Source: Massilia terrae
Lineage (GTDB): Bacteria; Pseudomonadota; Gammaproteobacteria; Burkholderiales; Burkholderiaceae_D
Reading direction: 5' to 3'
DNA: 64,000 nt
NCBI RefSeq assembly: GCF_024753145.1
Contig: NZ_JANUGU010000001.1
Span: forward strand, 1,240,001 to 1,304,000
Part shown: piece by piece, positions 17,514 to 26,211 of the stretch
Numbering within the stretch: the first letter of the stretch is position 1
Layout of the letters: every line of letters starts with the position of its first letter
Translations under genes and position numbers: made by a program
Notes under the pieces: generated by a model
Database searches by the model: none
Seen by the model: the letters and a program-made list of their open reading frames with translations, nothing else
What the model was told of the DNA's origin: nothing

Positions 17514-18356
17514 ATGAAATCTGATTCGCTTTTCGCGCTGGCGCTCGCCGCCGGCTTTGCCGCTTTTGCCTCCCCTGCCTTCGCCGACGTCGTCAACACG
17601 ATGCCGGCCACCACCCCGGCCGCACCGCCGCAAACACTCAATGTGCACGCGCCGCTGACCGTGAAGGCGCCCGACAAGATGGCTGAAGGCTCCTGGTTCA
17701 CGTCCGCCGAACTGGGCGCGATCACCACCTCGGGTAACACCAACGGCACCTCCGTGACCGGCAAGATCGACGCCCGCCACGAGACCTCCAACTGGAGCGA
17801 CGAATACATCGCCAGCGGCTATTTCAAGGAAGACGAGATCCACAACGCCGACGGCACGCGCACCCGCGAACGTTCGGCGGAGCGCTATGCGCTGTCGGCC
17901 AAGGCGGCGTTCAAGCTGCTGGGCGAAGGCCAGCGCGCCTTCGTGCTCGGCTCGCACGTGGACGACAAATTCGGCGCCTACACCAAGTATTCGAGCCTGT
18001 CGGTCGGTTACGGCTCCCAGCTGTTCAAATCGGAGTCCAAGACCCTGGACGTCGAGATCGGCCCGGGCTATTTCCACGGCGCGCACGCCGCCGCTCCCAG
18101 CGAAAGCGGGATGACGGTACGTGGCGCGGCCCTGTTCCGCTGGGCGCTGTCGTCGTCGGCCTGGTTCGCGCAGAACTTCAGCGTGGAGCACGGCACCTCG
18201 AACACCCACACCATCGCCGAGACCGCGCTGTCGACCAAGATCAACGACACCATGCAGATGAAGGCCGGGTTCTCCTTGCGCAGCGACACCAGCGTCCCGG
18301 TCGACAAGAAGAACACCGATACCCAGACCTCCCTGACGGTGGTCTACTCGTTCTGA
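17514..18356 (+). CDS. DUF481 family outer-membrane protein
   Basis: The 280-residue product has a clear signal peptide (MKSDSLFALALAAGF, cleavage after SPAFA near residue 24) and a short Pro/Ala linker. A beta-rich domain of alternating polar and aromatic residues follows, ending in VVYSF with a terminal Phe, typical of outer-membrane barrels. The LGAITTSGNTNGTS segment is characteristic of DUF481/YdiY proteins, some of which are salt- or acid-induced in other bacteria. The ATG at 17514 gives a proper signal peptide; in-frame ATGs at 17508 and further upstream only lengthen the n-region. The gene converges on the DoxX gene with a one-base gap. Confidence 0.8.
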   Translation: MKSDSLFALALAAGFAAFASPAFADVVNTMPATTPAAPPQTLNVHAPLTVKAPDKMAEGSWFTSAELGAITTSGNTNGTSVTGKIDARHETSNWSDEYIASGYFKEDEIHNADGTRTRERSAERYALSAKAAFKLLGEGQRAFVLGSHVDDKFGAYTKYSSLSVGYGSQLFKSESKTLDVEIGPGYFHGAHAAAPSESGMTVRGAALFRWALSSSAWFAQNFSVEHGTSNTHTIAETALSTKINDTMQMKAGFSLRSDTSVPVDKKNTDTQTSLTVVYSF

Positions 18357-18357
18357 T

Positions 18358-18732
18358 CTAGCTGCGCGCGCGGTCGATCGACGGCGTGCCGGCGCCGTAT
18401 TTCACGAACATGAGCAGGCCGCCGGCCATCGCCAGGTTCTTCATGAAGTTGATCATCTGGCCCTGGTCGCCGGGATGCAGGTGGAACAGGAAGGCTGCAG
18501 CCAGCGTGAAGCCGCACAGGGCCAGCGCCACCCAGCGGGTCCAGAATCCGAGCAGCAGCGCGATGCCGCCGCCCAGCTCGACCGCGATCACCAGCGGCGC
18601 CAGGATGCCCGGCACGTGCGCGGCTTCCATGTACTGCTGGACGCCGGCGTAGCCAGAGATCTTGCCGAAGCCGGAAACGAGAAAGATCTGCGCCATCAGG
18701 ATACGGGCGCCTAATTCAAGAACGCGTTCCAT
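18358..18732 (-). CDS. DoxX family membrane protein
   Basis: This 124-residue protein has four hydrophobic helices and the DoxX features: an RILMAQIFLVSGFGKI start, a central VELGGGIALLLGFWTR segment, and LKN-like FMKNLAMAGGLL near the C-terminus. DoxX proteins are inner-membrane components linked in different bacteria to thiosulfate oxidation or redox homeostasis; no specific role is clear here. A GGGAGG ribosome-binding site precedes the ATG. It lies 22 bp after the MFS transporter gene on the same strand and could be co-transcribed with it. Confidence 0.85.
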   Translation of the reverse strand: MERVLELGARILMAQIFLVSGFGKISGYAGVQQYMEAAHVPGILAPLVIAVELGGGIALLLGFWTRWVALALCGFTLAAAFLFHLHPGDQGQMINFMKNLAMAGGLLMFVKYGAGTPSIDRARS

Positions 18733-18754
18733 GACATGCCTCCCTTGGGTAATT

Positions 18755-20062
18755 TCAGGCGTGCTCGCGCGACAGCGTGGCGGCGCCGATCCGTGGCCTC
18801 GCGGTCAGCAGCAGCGCAACCAGGCTAAGCAAGGCCGAGCTACTCAGATAATACCCGACATATTGAACGCCGTAATTTTTGGCGAGCCATAGCGCGACAT
18901 AGGGCGCCAGCGAAGCGCCGATGATGCCGGCCAGGTTAAAGCTGAGCGAGGAGCCGGTGTAGCGCACCTCGGCCGGGAACAGCTCGGACAGCAGCGTACC
19001 CAGCGGGCCGTAGGTCAGCCCGGTCAGCGACAATCCGAGCACCATGAACACGGTCATCAGGGCCATGTGGCCCGAGCCGAACAGCGGCTTCATGAACAGG
19101 CCGAAGACGATGATCAGTACCGACACCAGGATCATGGCCGCGCGCGCGCCACGGCGGTCGGCGATCACGGCCGACAGCGGAATCGTCAGGCCGAAGAACA
19201 CCACCGACACCAGTTGCAGCAAGAGCAGCTGCTTGCGCGAGAAATGCAGCGGCCCGGTGCCCCAGACCATGGTGAACACGGTCATCAGGTAGAACAGCAC
19301 GAAGGTCGCGACCGCGAGGAAGGTGCCCAGCACCAGCGCGCGGCGATGATCGCGCAGCACGGCCAGCGCCGGCACGCGCTCCAGCTCCTTCTTGTCGAGC
19401 ACCGCCTGGAAGGCCGGGGTTTCGGTCAGCGTCAGGCGCACGTACAGCCCGACCAGCACCAGCAGCGCGCTGGCGAGGAAGGGAACGCGCCAGCCCCAGG
19501 CGAAGAACTCGGCGTCGGTCAGCGTCGCCGACAACAGCAGGAACACACCGGACGACAGGAAGAAGCCGATCGGCGCACCCAGTTGCGGGAACATGCCGTA
19601 CCAGGCGCGGCGCGAGGGTGGCGCGTTCTCGGTCGCCAGCAGCACCGCCCCGCCCCATTCGCCGCCCAGGCCCAGGCCCTGGCCGAAACGGCACAGCGCA
19701 AGCAGCAGCGGCGCGGCCATGCCGATGTCGGCGTAGGTCGGCAGCAGGCCGATCACGACGGTCGAGATCCCCATCGTCAGCAGCGCCGCCACCAGGGTCG
19801 CCTTGCGGCCGATGCGGTCGCCGAAGTGGCCGAAGATGGCCGAGCCGAACGGCCGCGCGAGGAAGGCGATCGCGAACGTGACCAGCGACTGCATGCTGGC
19901 CGCGGTGGGATCGGCGGCCGGGAAGAACAGCTTCGGGAACACCAGCACCGCCGCGTTGGCGTAAGTGTAGAAGTCGAAGAATTCGATGGTGGTGCCGGCC
20001 AGGCTGGCGAACAGCACCGTCGCCGGTCGGTTGACCGGACGCGCCGCTACCGCGGCCGTCAT
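18755..20062 (-). CDS. MFS transporter, metabolite:H+ symporter (MHS) type
   Basis: The 435-residue protein has twelve hydrophobic segments and MHS hallmarks: TTIEFFDFYTYANAAVLVFP in helix 1, GHFGDRIGRKATL in the first cytoplasmic loop, and GLGLGGEWGGAVLL in helix 4-5. Relatives carry citrate, alpha-ketoglutarate, shikimate or proline/betaine; the substrate is not readable. The start at 20062 (MTAAVAARP) overlaps the stop of the thioredoxin-like gene as ATGA, implying translational coupling. A longer in-frame opening upstream runs through that gene and is not used. Confidence 0.85.
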   Translation of the reverse strand: MTAAVAARPVNRPATVLFASLAGTTIEFFDFYTYANAAVLVFPKLFFPAADPTAASMQSLVTFAIAFLARPFGSAIFGHFGDRIGRKATLVAALLTMGISTVVIGLLPTYADIGMAAPLLLALCRFGQGLGLGGEWGGAVLLATENAPPSRRAWYGMFPQLGAPIGFFLSSGVFLLLSATLTDAEFFAWGWRVPFLASALLVLVGLYVRLTLTETPAFQAVLDKKELERVPALAVLRDHRRALVLGTFLAVATFVLFYLMTVFTMVWGTGPLHFSRKQLLLLQLVSVVFFGLTIPLSAVIADRRGARAAMILVSVLIIVFGLFMKPLFGSGHMALMTVFMVLGLSLTGLTYGPLGTLLSELFPAEVRYTGSSLSFNLAGIIGASLAPYVALWLAKNYGVQYVGYYLSSSALLSLVALLLTARPRIGAATLSREHA

Positions 20063-20382
20063 GCGCCGCCCGCCTTGGCGAGCGCCTCCAGCACCTCGTC
20101 GGCATCGGCCGGACGCACCACGCGCGCGACCTCCTGCCCGTCCTTGAGCACGATCACCGTCGGCCACAGCTTGATCTTGAACGAGCGGCCGAGCGCGCGG
20201 CCCGGTCCGTCCTCGACCTTGATGTGGCGGAACGACGGGCTGGCGGCCAGTGCGCTGTCGATCAGCGGCTCGGCGGCGCGGCAGTAGCCGCACCAGTTGG
20301 TGCCGAAGTCGAGGGCGACGGGGCCGGGCAGCGCGTCGATCGCACTGCGCTCGGGCTGGCCCGTTTCGTAAGGCTGGGTCAT
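20059..20382 (-). CDS. Cytoplasmic thioredoxin-like protein
   Basis: This 107-residue protein has the thioredoxin fold signature NWCGYC (active-site cysteines at 31 and 34) and a cis-proline in KLWPTVIV (Pro74). The CGYC dipeptide differs from the CGPC of classical thioredoxin. No signal peptide is present when the start at 20382 (MTQPYETG) is used, so it should act in the cytoplasm as a disulfide reductase or a specialised thiol protein. Its stop codon overlaps the start of the MHS transporter gene (ATGA), an unusual pairing. Confidence 0.85.
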   Translation of the reverse strand: MTQPYETGQPERSAIDALPGPVALDFGTNWCGYCRAAEPLIDSALAASPSFRHIKVEDGPGRALGRSFKIKLWPTVIVLKDGQEVARVVRPADADEVLEALAKAGGA

Positions 20383-20545
20383 GCGTACACTCCTGATCAT
20401 GCTGATATGGCAAGCGTACCTCAAAAGAGGTATCGCGCACCACCCCAAGCCGCGCGCCGCAGGCGGCCCGAACGTGAAACGGCGAACGGAAGCATGGAGC
20501 TGCGGCGCTCACACTGGAACCGGAATCGCTATTCAGGAGGAAGCC

Positions 20546-20650
20546 ATGGCAGACAACCTGAACGACCGCGGCCAGCAGGACCGATCCCGCATCAATATGA
20601 ACGAGACGACGACGGCGTTTATGGTGCGCGTACTGTTGTGGGGTTCTTAG
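20546..20650 (+). pseudogene. Truncated DUF3606 gene
   Basis: A strong AGGAGGAAG ribosome-binding site precedes ATG at 20546. The first 20 residues (MADNLNDRGQQDRSRINMNE) match the start of DUF3606 proteins almost exactly. The family normally continues for about 40 more residues with an RYWT segment; here it instead reads TTTAFMVRVLLWGS and stops at 20650. That stop overlaps the stop codon of the convergent PBP1A gene. I interpret it as a 3'-truncated copy left by a deletion or rearrangement beside ponA/mrcA. A short expressed peptide cannot be excluded, because start signals are intact. Confidence 0.6.
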
Positions 20651-23109
20651 AACAGCGGGTTACCCGTCGTCGGCTGCTGCTGTTGCGGTGGGGCTTGCGG
20701 CAGCGGCGGCAGTGGGCGGACCGGCTGCGGCTGCGGCACCGGCGCTGGCTGCTCTTCGTCCTCTTCAGGCGGCATGGGTGCTTGCGGCGGTTGCGGAACC
20801 GGCGCACCCTCGCGCTGCAGATCACCCGACTCTTCCATGTCCTGCTCCGGCTCCGGCTCCTGCGCCCTCTGCACCGGCGCGGCCTTATGCCCGCCCGGGA
20901 ACAGCGCGTCCTGATCCAGCTTGCCGCTGTCCAGCACATTCTTGAAGAAGTCGCCCACCAGCAGCACCGCATTGTGCCCGCCCTGCCCCCAGTAGGCGCT
21001 GCGCATCGCGACGCGCGTGTCGTTGAAGCCCACCCATGCACCCGCGACGAGGTTCGGGTGCATCAGGATGAACCAGCCATCCGCGTTGTTCTGCGTGGTG
21101 CCGGTCTTGCCCGCGACGTCCGCCGTGATGCCGAAGCGGTAGCGCACCGCCGTGCCGGTGCCGCGGTTGACCACTCCGCGCATCATGTCGATCAGCGTCA
21201 CCGCCGATGCCTGCGACAGTGCGCGTTGCGGCGCATCCTTCCCGAATTCCGCCAGCACCTTGCCGTCGTGGTCGGTGATGCTCTTGATGAAGACCGGCGT
21301 CCGGTACTCGCCCTGCGCCGCGATGGTCGAATAGCTGTTGACCATTTCCAGCAGCGTCACCGGGCTGGTGCCCAGCGCGAGCGAAGGCACCTGGGCCAGC
21401 TTGCTCTGGCGGACGCCCATCGACTGCGCCAGCTTCACGATCGGGCTCAAGCCCACATCCTGCATCACCTGCGCCGTGATCGTGTTCTTCGAGTACACCA
21501 GGCCGTCGCGCAAGGTCAACTCGCGGCCGGTGGTGCCGCTCATGTCGGTCGGGCGCCAGATGCTGCCGTCGGCGGCCTTGATGTCGCGAACCGCGTCCAG
21601 GTAGGGATGGTCGGGCGTGATGCCGCGCTCGAGCGCGGCCGCGTACACGATCGGCTTGAAGGTCGATCCCGGCTGGCGCGCGGCCTGCGCCACGTGGTCG
21701 TACTGGTCGCGCTGGAAGTCGCGGCTGCCGACCCAGGCCTTGATCTCGCCAGTGTTCGGGTCTTCCGCCACGAAGCCCGCTTCAAGCCGGGTCTTGCTGG
21801 CCTTCAGGCGGCTCATGAAATCGTGGTCAGCCTTCAGGCGTTTGAACGCCGCATCGTCGGATTCGCCGCCATCGACCGCACGGCGGTAGGCGCCGGATTC
21901 GCGCACGAACTGGTCGAGCAGGTCGGCGTGCGAGCGCCAGAAATAGGCGAACGGGGCGACCTCGTCGCGCATGCCGGTGTACGCGCCCACCGAACTGGCG
22001 CCGGGAGGCGATGCTTCGCCCCACTCGACGTCCGCCACCGCCTGCAGCGCGTCGGCCTCGCGCTCGACGGCGCGCATCGCGGCCTGCTGCAGGTCGTAGT
22101 CGAGCGTGGTGTGCACCACCAGCGCGTCCTGCTGCAGGTTGTAGTCGTTCTCGTCAGCCCACGAGATCAGCCACTTGCGCACGTAGGCGGTGAAATGGTT
22201 CTCCTGGGTGTTCTTGTGCTCGGCCTGGCGCGTGAAGCGCACCCGCAACGGACGCTTCACCAGCTGCCTGTAGCGCGCCTCATTGAAGACGCCCACCTTC
22301 AGCATCTGCGCCAGCACCACGTTGCGGCGCTCGATCGAGCGGTCGGGATTGGTCACCGGGTTGTAGTAGTTGGTCCCCTTCAGCATGCCGACCAGGGTCG
22401 CCGCTTCCAGCACGTCCAGCTGCGCCGCCGGCTTGTTGAAGTAGGTGCGCGCCGCCATCTCGATGCCGAAGGTGTTGTACAGGAAGGGCACCGTGTTCAG
22501 GTACATCTCCAGGATTTCGGTCTTGCTGTAGGTGTTCTCGATCTTGATCGCAGTGATCAGTTCCTTGACCTTGCGCGTCAGGCTGCGCGAGCGTCCGATC
22601 TCCTCGGGGAACATATTGCGGGCGAGCTGCTGGGTGATGGTCGAGCCGCCCTGGGTATCGCCGTGCAGGCTGGCCAGCATGGCGCCGCCGACCCGGGTGA
22701 AGTCGACGCCGTGGTGGTCGTAGAAGCGCCGGTCTTCGGTCGCGATCAGGGCATTGATCACGTTCGGCGAAATCTGCGACAGCTTGACGCGCTCCTGCAG
22801 GCCCTGCTCGAAGCTGGCCAGCACCCGGCCGTCGGCGGCCAGCACCACGGTCGGCTGGGCGATGCGCGCCTGTTTCAGGGTCGAGATACCGGGCGTGAAG
22901 GGAATCAGCGACACCACGAAGATGGCGCCGGCGATGATCAGGGCCAGCAGGCTCCAGAGAAAGATCAGCGCCGCCTGCTGCGCCGTGCTGCGGCCCTGCA
23001 GCCGCGCATGGGCATGGCCGAAGCCCGCCTGCGCCATCCTGGTAGCCGCGTCCAGCAGCCGTTTGCCATGCCGCCGCAACCGGCTACCCCTTGTTTCTTC
23101 CTCGGCCAC
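20647..23109 (-). CDS. mrcA: Class A penicillin-binding protein 1A
   Basis: The 820-residue bifunctional enzyme polymerises glycan strands and cross-links peptides in peptidoglycan. A basic cytoplasmic tail precedes a membrane anchor at about 45-67. The GT51 glycosyltransferase domain includes EDRRFYDHHGVD (about 123-134, catalytic Glu) and QGGSTITQQLARNM. The transpeptidase domain has the nucleophile motif GSTFKP (about 480), YSKNT (about 536) and KTGTTQ (about 665). A Pro/Gln/Glu-rich tail extends from about 740 and is probably disordered. It starts with GTG. It stands alone between the DUF3606 remnant and the ClC gene. Confidence 0.92.
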   Translation of the reverse strand: MAEEETRGSRLRRHGKRLLDAATRMAQAGFGHAHARLQGRSTAQQAALIFLWSLLALIIAGAIFVVSLIPFTPGISTLKQARIAQPTVVLAADGRVLASFEQGLQERVKLSQISPNVINALIATEDRRFYDHHGVDFTRVGGAMLASLHGDTQGGSTITQQLARNMFPEEIGRSRSLTRKVKELITAIKIENTYSKTEILEMYLNTVPFLYNTFGIEMAARTYFNKPAAQLDVLEAATLVGMLKGTNYYNPVTNPDRSIERRNVVLAQMLKVGVFNEARYRQLVKRPLRVRFTRQAEHKNTQENHFTAYVRKWLISWADENDYNLQQDALVVHTTLDYDLQQAAMRAVEREADALQAVADVEWGEASPPGASSVGAYTGMRDEVAPFAYFWRSHADLLDQFVRESGAYRRAVDGGESDDAAFKRLKADHDFMSRLKASKTRLEAGFVAEDPNTGEIKAWVGSRDFQRDQYDHVAQAARQPGSTFKPIVYAAALERGITPDHPYLDAVRDIKAADGSIWRPTDMSGTTGRELTLRDGLVYSKNTITAQVMQDVGLSPIVKLAQSMGVRQSKLAQVPSLALGTSPVTLLEMVNSYSTIAAQGEYRTPVFIKSITDHDGKVLAEFGKDAPQRALSQASAVTLIDMMRGVVNRGTGTAVRYRFGITADVAGKTGTTQNNADGWFILMHPNLVAGAWVGFNDTRVAMRSAYWGQGGHNAVLLVGDFFKNVLDSGKLDQDALFPGGHKAAPVQRAQEPEPEQDMEESGDLQREGAPVPQPPQAPMPPEEDEEQPAPVPQPQPVRPLPPLPQAPPQQQQPTTGNPLF

Positions 23110-23180
23110 TTGTATTTACCTGCTTCGCTAGAGAGAACGGCAAGTATAGCCGACCCGCTGCCGCTCCACGGTTGGCGGCC

Positions 23181-24518
23181 TCACTTAGCGCCCGGCTCTT
23201 CCTTGGGCGGAATACGGGCCAGCTGGAATCGCGCCAGCGTCGGATACAGCGGCGGGCTGACGGTGCGGGCGACCACGCGCGCCACCAGGGCGCAGGCCAT
23301 CAGGCTGAGTACCATCGCATGCCCATCCACCATCTCCATCACGATGATGAAGGCGGTCAGCGGCGCCTGTGTGGCGGCGGCCAGGAAGCCGACCATGCCG
23401 AGCGCGATCAGGGCAGGCACCTGTGCATGGCTGGTCAGCAGCGCCACGTCGTTGCCGATTGCCGCGCCAATCGCCAGCGATGGCGCGAAGATCCCGGCCG
23501 GCACGCCGGACCAGGACGTGATCCAGGTCGCGCAGAACTTGAACAGCGCATAGGCAAACGGCATGGCGCCCGCGCCCTCCACCATGCGGCGGGTCGAGGC
23601 GTAGCCGCTGCCGAAGGTGGCGCCGGCGGTGACGATACCGATCGTGGCGACCAGCAGGCCGCACACCGCGGCGAACACCACCGGACGGCTGTTGCGCAGC
23701 CGCGTAAAGATGTCCTTGCCCTGCCCGCTCATGGATGCCACCAGCAGCCGCGAGAAGCCGCCACCGGCCAGCCCCGCCAGCACCGTCACCAGCAGGCCCG
23801 GCGCCAGCAGCGCCAGTCCGACCTGCTGCGCGTGGATCACGCCGAAATAGGTACTGTTGCCGTGAGCCGACACCGCGATCAGTCCGGCCAGCACGATGGC
23901 GGCGATCAGGAGGCCGCTGCTGCGGCGCTCCGGCGAACGCGCCAGCTCCTCGATCGCGAACATCACGCCGGCCAGCGGAGTATTGAAGGCGGCCGCGATG
24001 CCGGCCGCGCCGCCGGCCACCAGCAGGCCGTGCGCATTGACCGCGCCGCCGGGCGGCATGAAGCGGCGCGCCTGCAGCATCACTCCCGCCGCGATCTGGA
24101 CCGACGGCCCCTCGCGCCCCAGCGACAGGCCGCCCAGCAGCCCGCCGGCGGTCAGCACGATCTTGGCGACGGTCAGCCGCAGCGACACGAACAGGCCGCG
24201 CACGCCCGACCTGGCCTCCGGCTCCAGTGAAGCCATCACCTGCGGAATGCCGGAACCGGCCGCGCCGGGAGCGACGCGGCGAGTTAGCCACACCACGCCG
24301 GCCGCCACCGCCGGACTGACCAGCAGCGGCAACCACCAGTGCGCCGGGTACAGCTTTCCGAACAAGCCGGCCGCAAACTCACACAAAGAGGTGAAGCCGA
24401 CCACGGTCAGCCCGGCCAGCACCGCCATCGCAACCACCACGCCGCGGCCCCACCACAGGCGCCAGTCGGCGAACTCCCGGCGCAGCGCCGCCCCGGACAA
24501 ATGCGGGTAATGGCTCAT
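23181..24518 (-). CDS. ClC-family chloride channel/transporter
   Basis: This 445-residue membrane protein has the three ClC selectivity-filter motifs: GSGIPQ (about 86-91), GREGP (about 133-137, with the gating glutamate of Cl-/H+ antiporters) and GIFAP (about 340-344). There are about 16-18 helical segments and no C-terminal CBS domains. The gating Glu suggests antiport rather than a pure channel. Its ATG lies 62 bp from the divergent MarR gene, so that regulator may control it. Fluoride-specific CLC(F) proteins usually carry different filter residues, so fluoride export is less likely. Confidence 0.9.
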   Translation of the reverse strand: MSHYPHLSGAALRREFADWRLWWGRGVVVAMAVLAGLTVVGFTSLCEFAAGLFGKLYPAHWWLPLLVSPAVAAGVVWLTRRVAPGAAGSGIPQVMASLEPEARSGVRGLFVSLRLTVAKIVLTAGGLLGGLSLGREGPSVQIAAGVMLQARRFMPPGGAVNAHGLLVAGGAAGIAAAFNTPLAGVMFAIEELARSPERRSSGLLIAAIVLAGLIAVSAHGNSTYFGVIHAQQVGLALLAPGLLVTVLAGLAGGGFSRLLVASMSGQGKDIFTRLRNSRPVVFAAVCGLLVATIGIVTAGATFGSGYASTRRMVEGAGAMPFAYALFKFCATWITSWSGVPAGIFAPSLAIGAAIGNDVALLTSHAQVPALIALGMVGFLAAATQAPLTAFIIVMEMVDGHAMVLSLMACALVARVVARTVSPPLYPTLARFQLARIPPKEEPGAK

Positions 24519-24580
24519 GCGCTGCGCTCCGTTGTGTTCCGAACCACCGAAATCCTGAAACTTTCCGTTATCATGTGTAC

Positions 24581-25078
24581 ATGCCTGATCAAATCCAAAC
24601 CGATACCGCTGCGGCGCCAGTACCTGCTACGCGGGTGCTGCGCCAGTTCCGTATTGTATTCAATGCGGTCAAATCCCATTTCCGCCAGGTGGAGCGGGAA
24701 GCCGGCGTCGGCGGCGCCCAGCTGTGGGCGCTTGCGGTCATCCAGCGCACACCCGGCATCGGCGTCACCGAGCTGGCGCGCGAACTCGACATCCACCAGT
24801 CCACCGCCAGCAACCTGACGCGCGCCCTGATCGAGCGCGGCCTGGTCAGCGCGGGCCGCGAGAGCCTGGACCGCCGCACCGTCGCGCTGCGCCTGCTGCC
24901 GCCGGGCGAGGACGTGCTCAAGGCCGCCCCCATGCCCTTCACCGGCGTCCTGCCCGATGCCCTGTCCTCGCTCGATCCCGCCACGCTGGCCCGCCTCGAA
25001 CAGGACCTGGGCGCCCTGATCACCGCGCTCGAAGCCGACGAATCCGCCGCCAGCGTGATGATGTCGCAGCAGATGTAG
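24581..25078 (+). CDS. MarR-family transcriptional regulator
   Basis: The 165-residue protein has a MarR winged helix with [28 protein letters not shown] as two short pieces (helix and recognition helix at about 66-93) and the wing motif [13 protein letters not shown] (about 98-110). Dimerisation helices flank it. ATG at 24581 is preferred; GTG at 24575 would add two residues. It is divergent from the ClC gene, the obvious candidate target. Its 3' end overlaps the convergent YbdK gene by 59 bp. The ligand is unknown. Confidence 0.85.
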   Translation: MPDQIQTDTAAAPVPATRVLRQFRIVFNAVKSHFRQVEREAGVGGAQLWALAVIQRTPGIGVTELARELDIHQSTASNLTRALIERGLVSAGRESLDRRTVALRLLPPGEDVLKAAPMPFTGVLPDALSSLDPATLARLEQDLGALITALEADESAASVMMSQQM

Positions 25079-26210
25079 CAAGCCAGGCTTCATCCTCGCC
25101 GCGGAAGCGGCGCAAGGCCTCGTCCACGATGCCCTCGGCGCTGCCTGCGTCGTCGAACGCTTCGCGCAGCAGCTGGGCATCGCCTCCTTCATTCGCCTCA
25201 CGGTACAGGTGCTCCAGCGCGGCCTGGCTGCCGAGCGCCTCGGCATGCGGCTCCAGCCGGCGCAGCGTGGCAAGGATATCTTCGCGCAGCGACAACTGTT
25301 CGTGGCTCTGCGGATGGACGATGGTGCCGTCCAGCCCGAAGCGGCAGGCCTGGAAGCGGTTGTAGTTATAGACCAGGTAGTCGTCCTCGAGCGGCGGCGC
25401 TTCTTCGCGCGCCAGCAGGTGGCGGCACAGCGCCTGCAGGTAGCAGGCCAGCGCCGCCGCGCGCTCCACCGTCAGCGGCGTGTCGCACACGCGCAGCTCG
25501 ATGGTGCCGTATTCGGGCTTCGGCCGCAGGTCCCAGTAGAAGTCCTTCATGCTGCGCACGATGCCGGTATTCTCCATCCGCGCGAAGTAGTCGCGCTCGA
25601 ACGATTCCCAGGTCAGCAGGAAAGGCGCCCGGCCCGACAGCGGGAAGGCGAACACCGAATTCAGGCGCGCCGACGTGAACTGGGTGTCGGCGCCCTGCAG
25701 GAAGGGTGAGGATCCGGACAACGCGATGAAATGCGGGATGTAGCGGTTCAGCGCATGCAGCAGGAACAGCGCCTCGTCGCCCGAGCTGCAGCCGATGTGC
25801 ACATGCTGCCCGAACACCGTGAACTGCTTGGCGAGGTAGCCGTACAGCGCCGACACCTCGCGAAAGCGCGGCTTGGCGAAGATCTTCCGCTGCGACCACT
25901 GCTGGAATGGATGGGTGCCGCCGCCGCACACGCCGACATTGAGGCGGTCGCCGGCCTGCACCAGCTTGTCGCGGATCTCGCGCAGCTCGGCCAGCAGTTC
26001 CGTATGCTTGCTGTGCACGCTGCTGTTAATTTCGATCATGCTCTGGGTGATCTCGGGCGTCACGTTGCCGGGGAACGGCTTGCGGCCCAGAAGTTCGAGC
26101 ATGTCTGGCGATGCCGCCACCAGGTCGAAGTCGGACAGGCTGACCAGCTGGAGCTCCAGCTCCACGCCCATGGTCAGCGATGGCGAGGATGCAAAGGTTG
26201 GCAATGGCAT
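25020..26210 (-). CDS. YbdK-type carboxylate-amine ligase (GCS2 family)
   Basis: This 396-residue member of glutamate-cysteine ligase family 2 begins with [12 protein letters not shown], the nucleotide/metal-binding glutamate block, and includes the [13 protein letters not shown] motif in mid-protein. YbdK of E. coli has weak gamma-glutamyl-cysteine ligase activity in vitro; physiological substrates are unclear. GGGAGA precedes ATG at 26210. The start lies one base past the stop of the antiporter gene, so the two are almost certainly one transcript. The C-terminus ends in an Arg-rich tail and runs 59 bp into the convergent MarR gene, which is unusual; an earlier natural end cannot be judged without alignment. 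Confidence 0.82.
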   Translation of the reverse strand: MPLPTFASSPSLTMGVELELQLVSLSDFDLVAASPDMLELLGRKPFPGNVTPEITQSMIEINSSVHSKHTELLAELREIRDKLVQAGDRLNVGVCGGGTHPFQQWSQRKIFAKPRFREVSALYGYLAKQFTVFGQHVHIGCSSGDEALFLLHALNRYIPHFIALSGSSPFLQGADTQFTSARLNSVFAFPLSGRAPFLLTWESFERDYFARMENTGIVRSMKDFYWDLRPKPEYGTIELRVCDTPLTVERAAALACYLQALCRHLLAREEAPPLEDDYLVYNYNRFQACRFGLDGTIVHPQSHEQLSLREDILATLRRLEPHAEALGSQAALEHLYREANEGGDAQLLREAFDDAGSAEGIVDEALRRFRGEDEAWLATSAATSSRWRRIRRLRAR

Positions 26211-26211
26211 G

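Noticed and set aside
18755..20512. Longer version of the MHS transporter frame extending through the thioredoxin gene
   Set aside because: The extension overlaps the thioredoxin-like gene in another frame and would bury the transporter's first helix; the ATGA start at 20062 is natural.
20224..23553. A 1109-codon plus-strand open frame opposite mrcA
   Set aside because: Same artefact: no start signals or domains, and the minus strand has all the PBP1A catalytic motifs.
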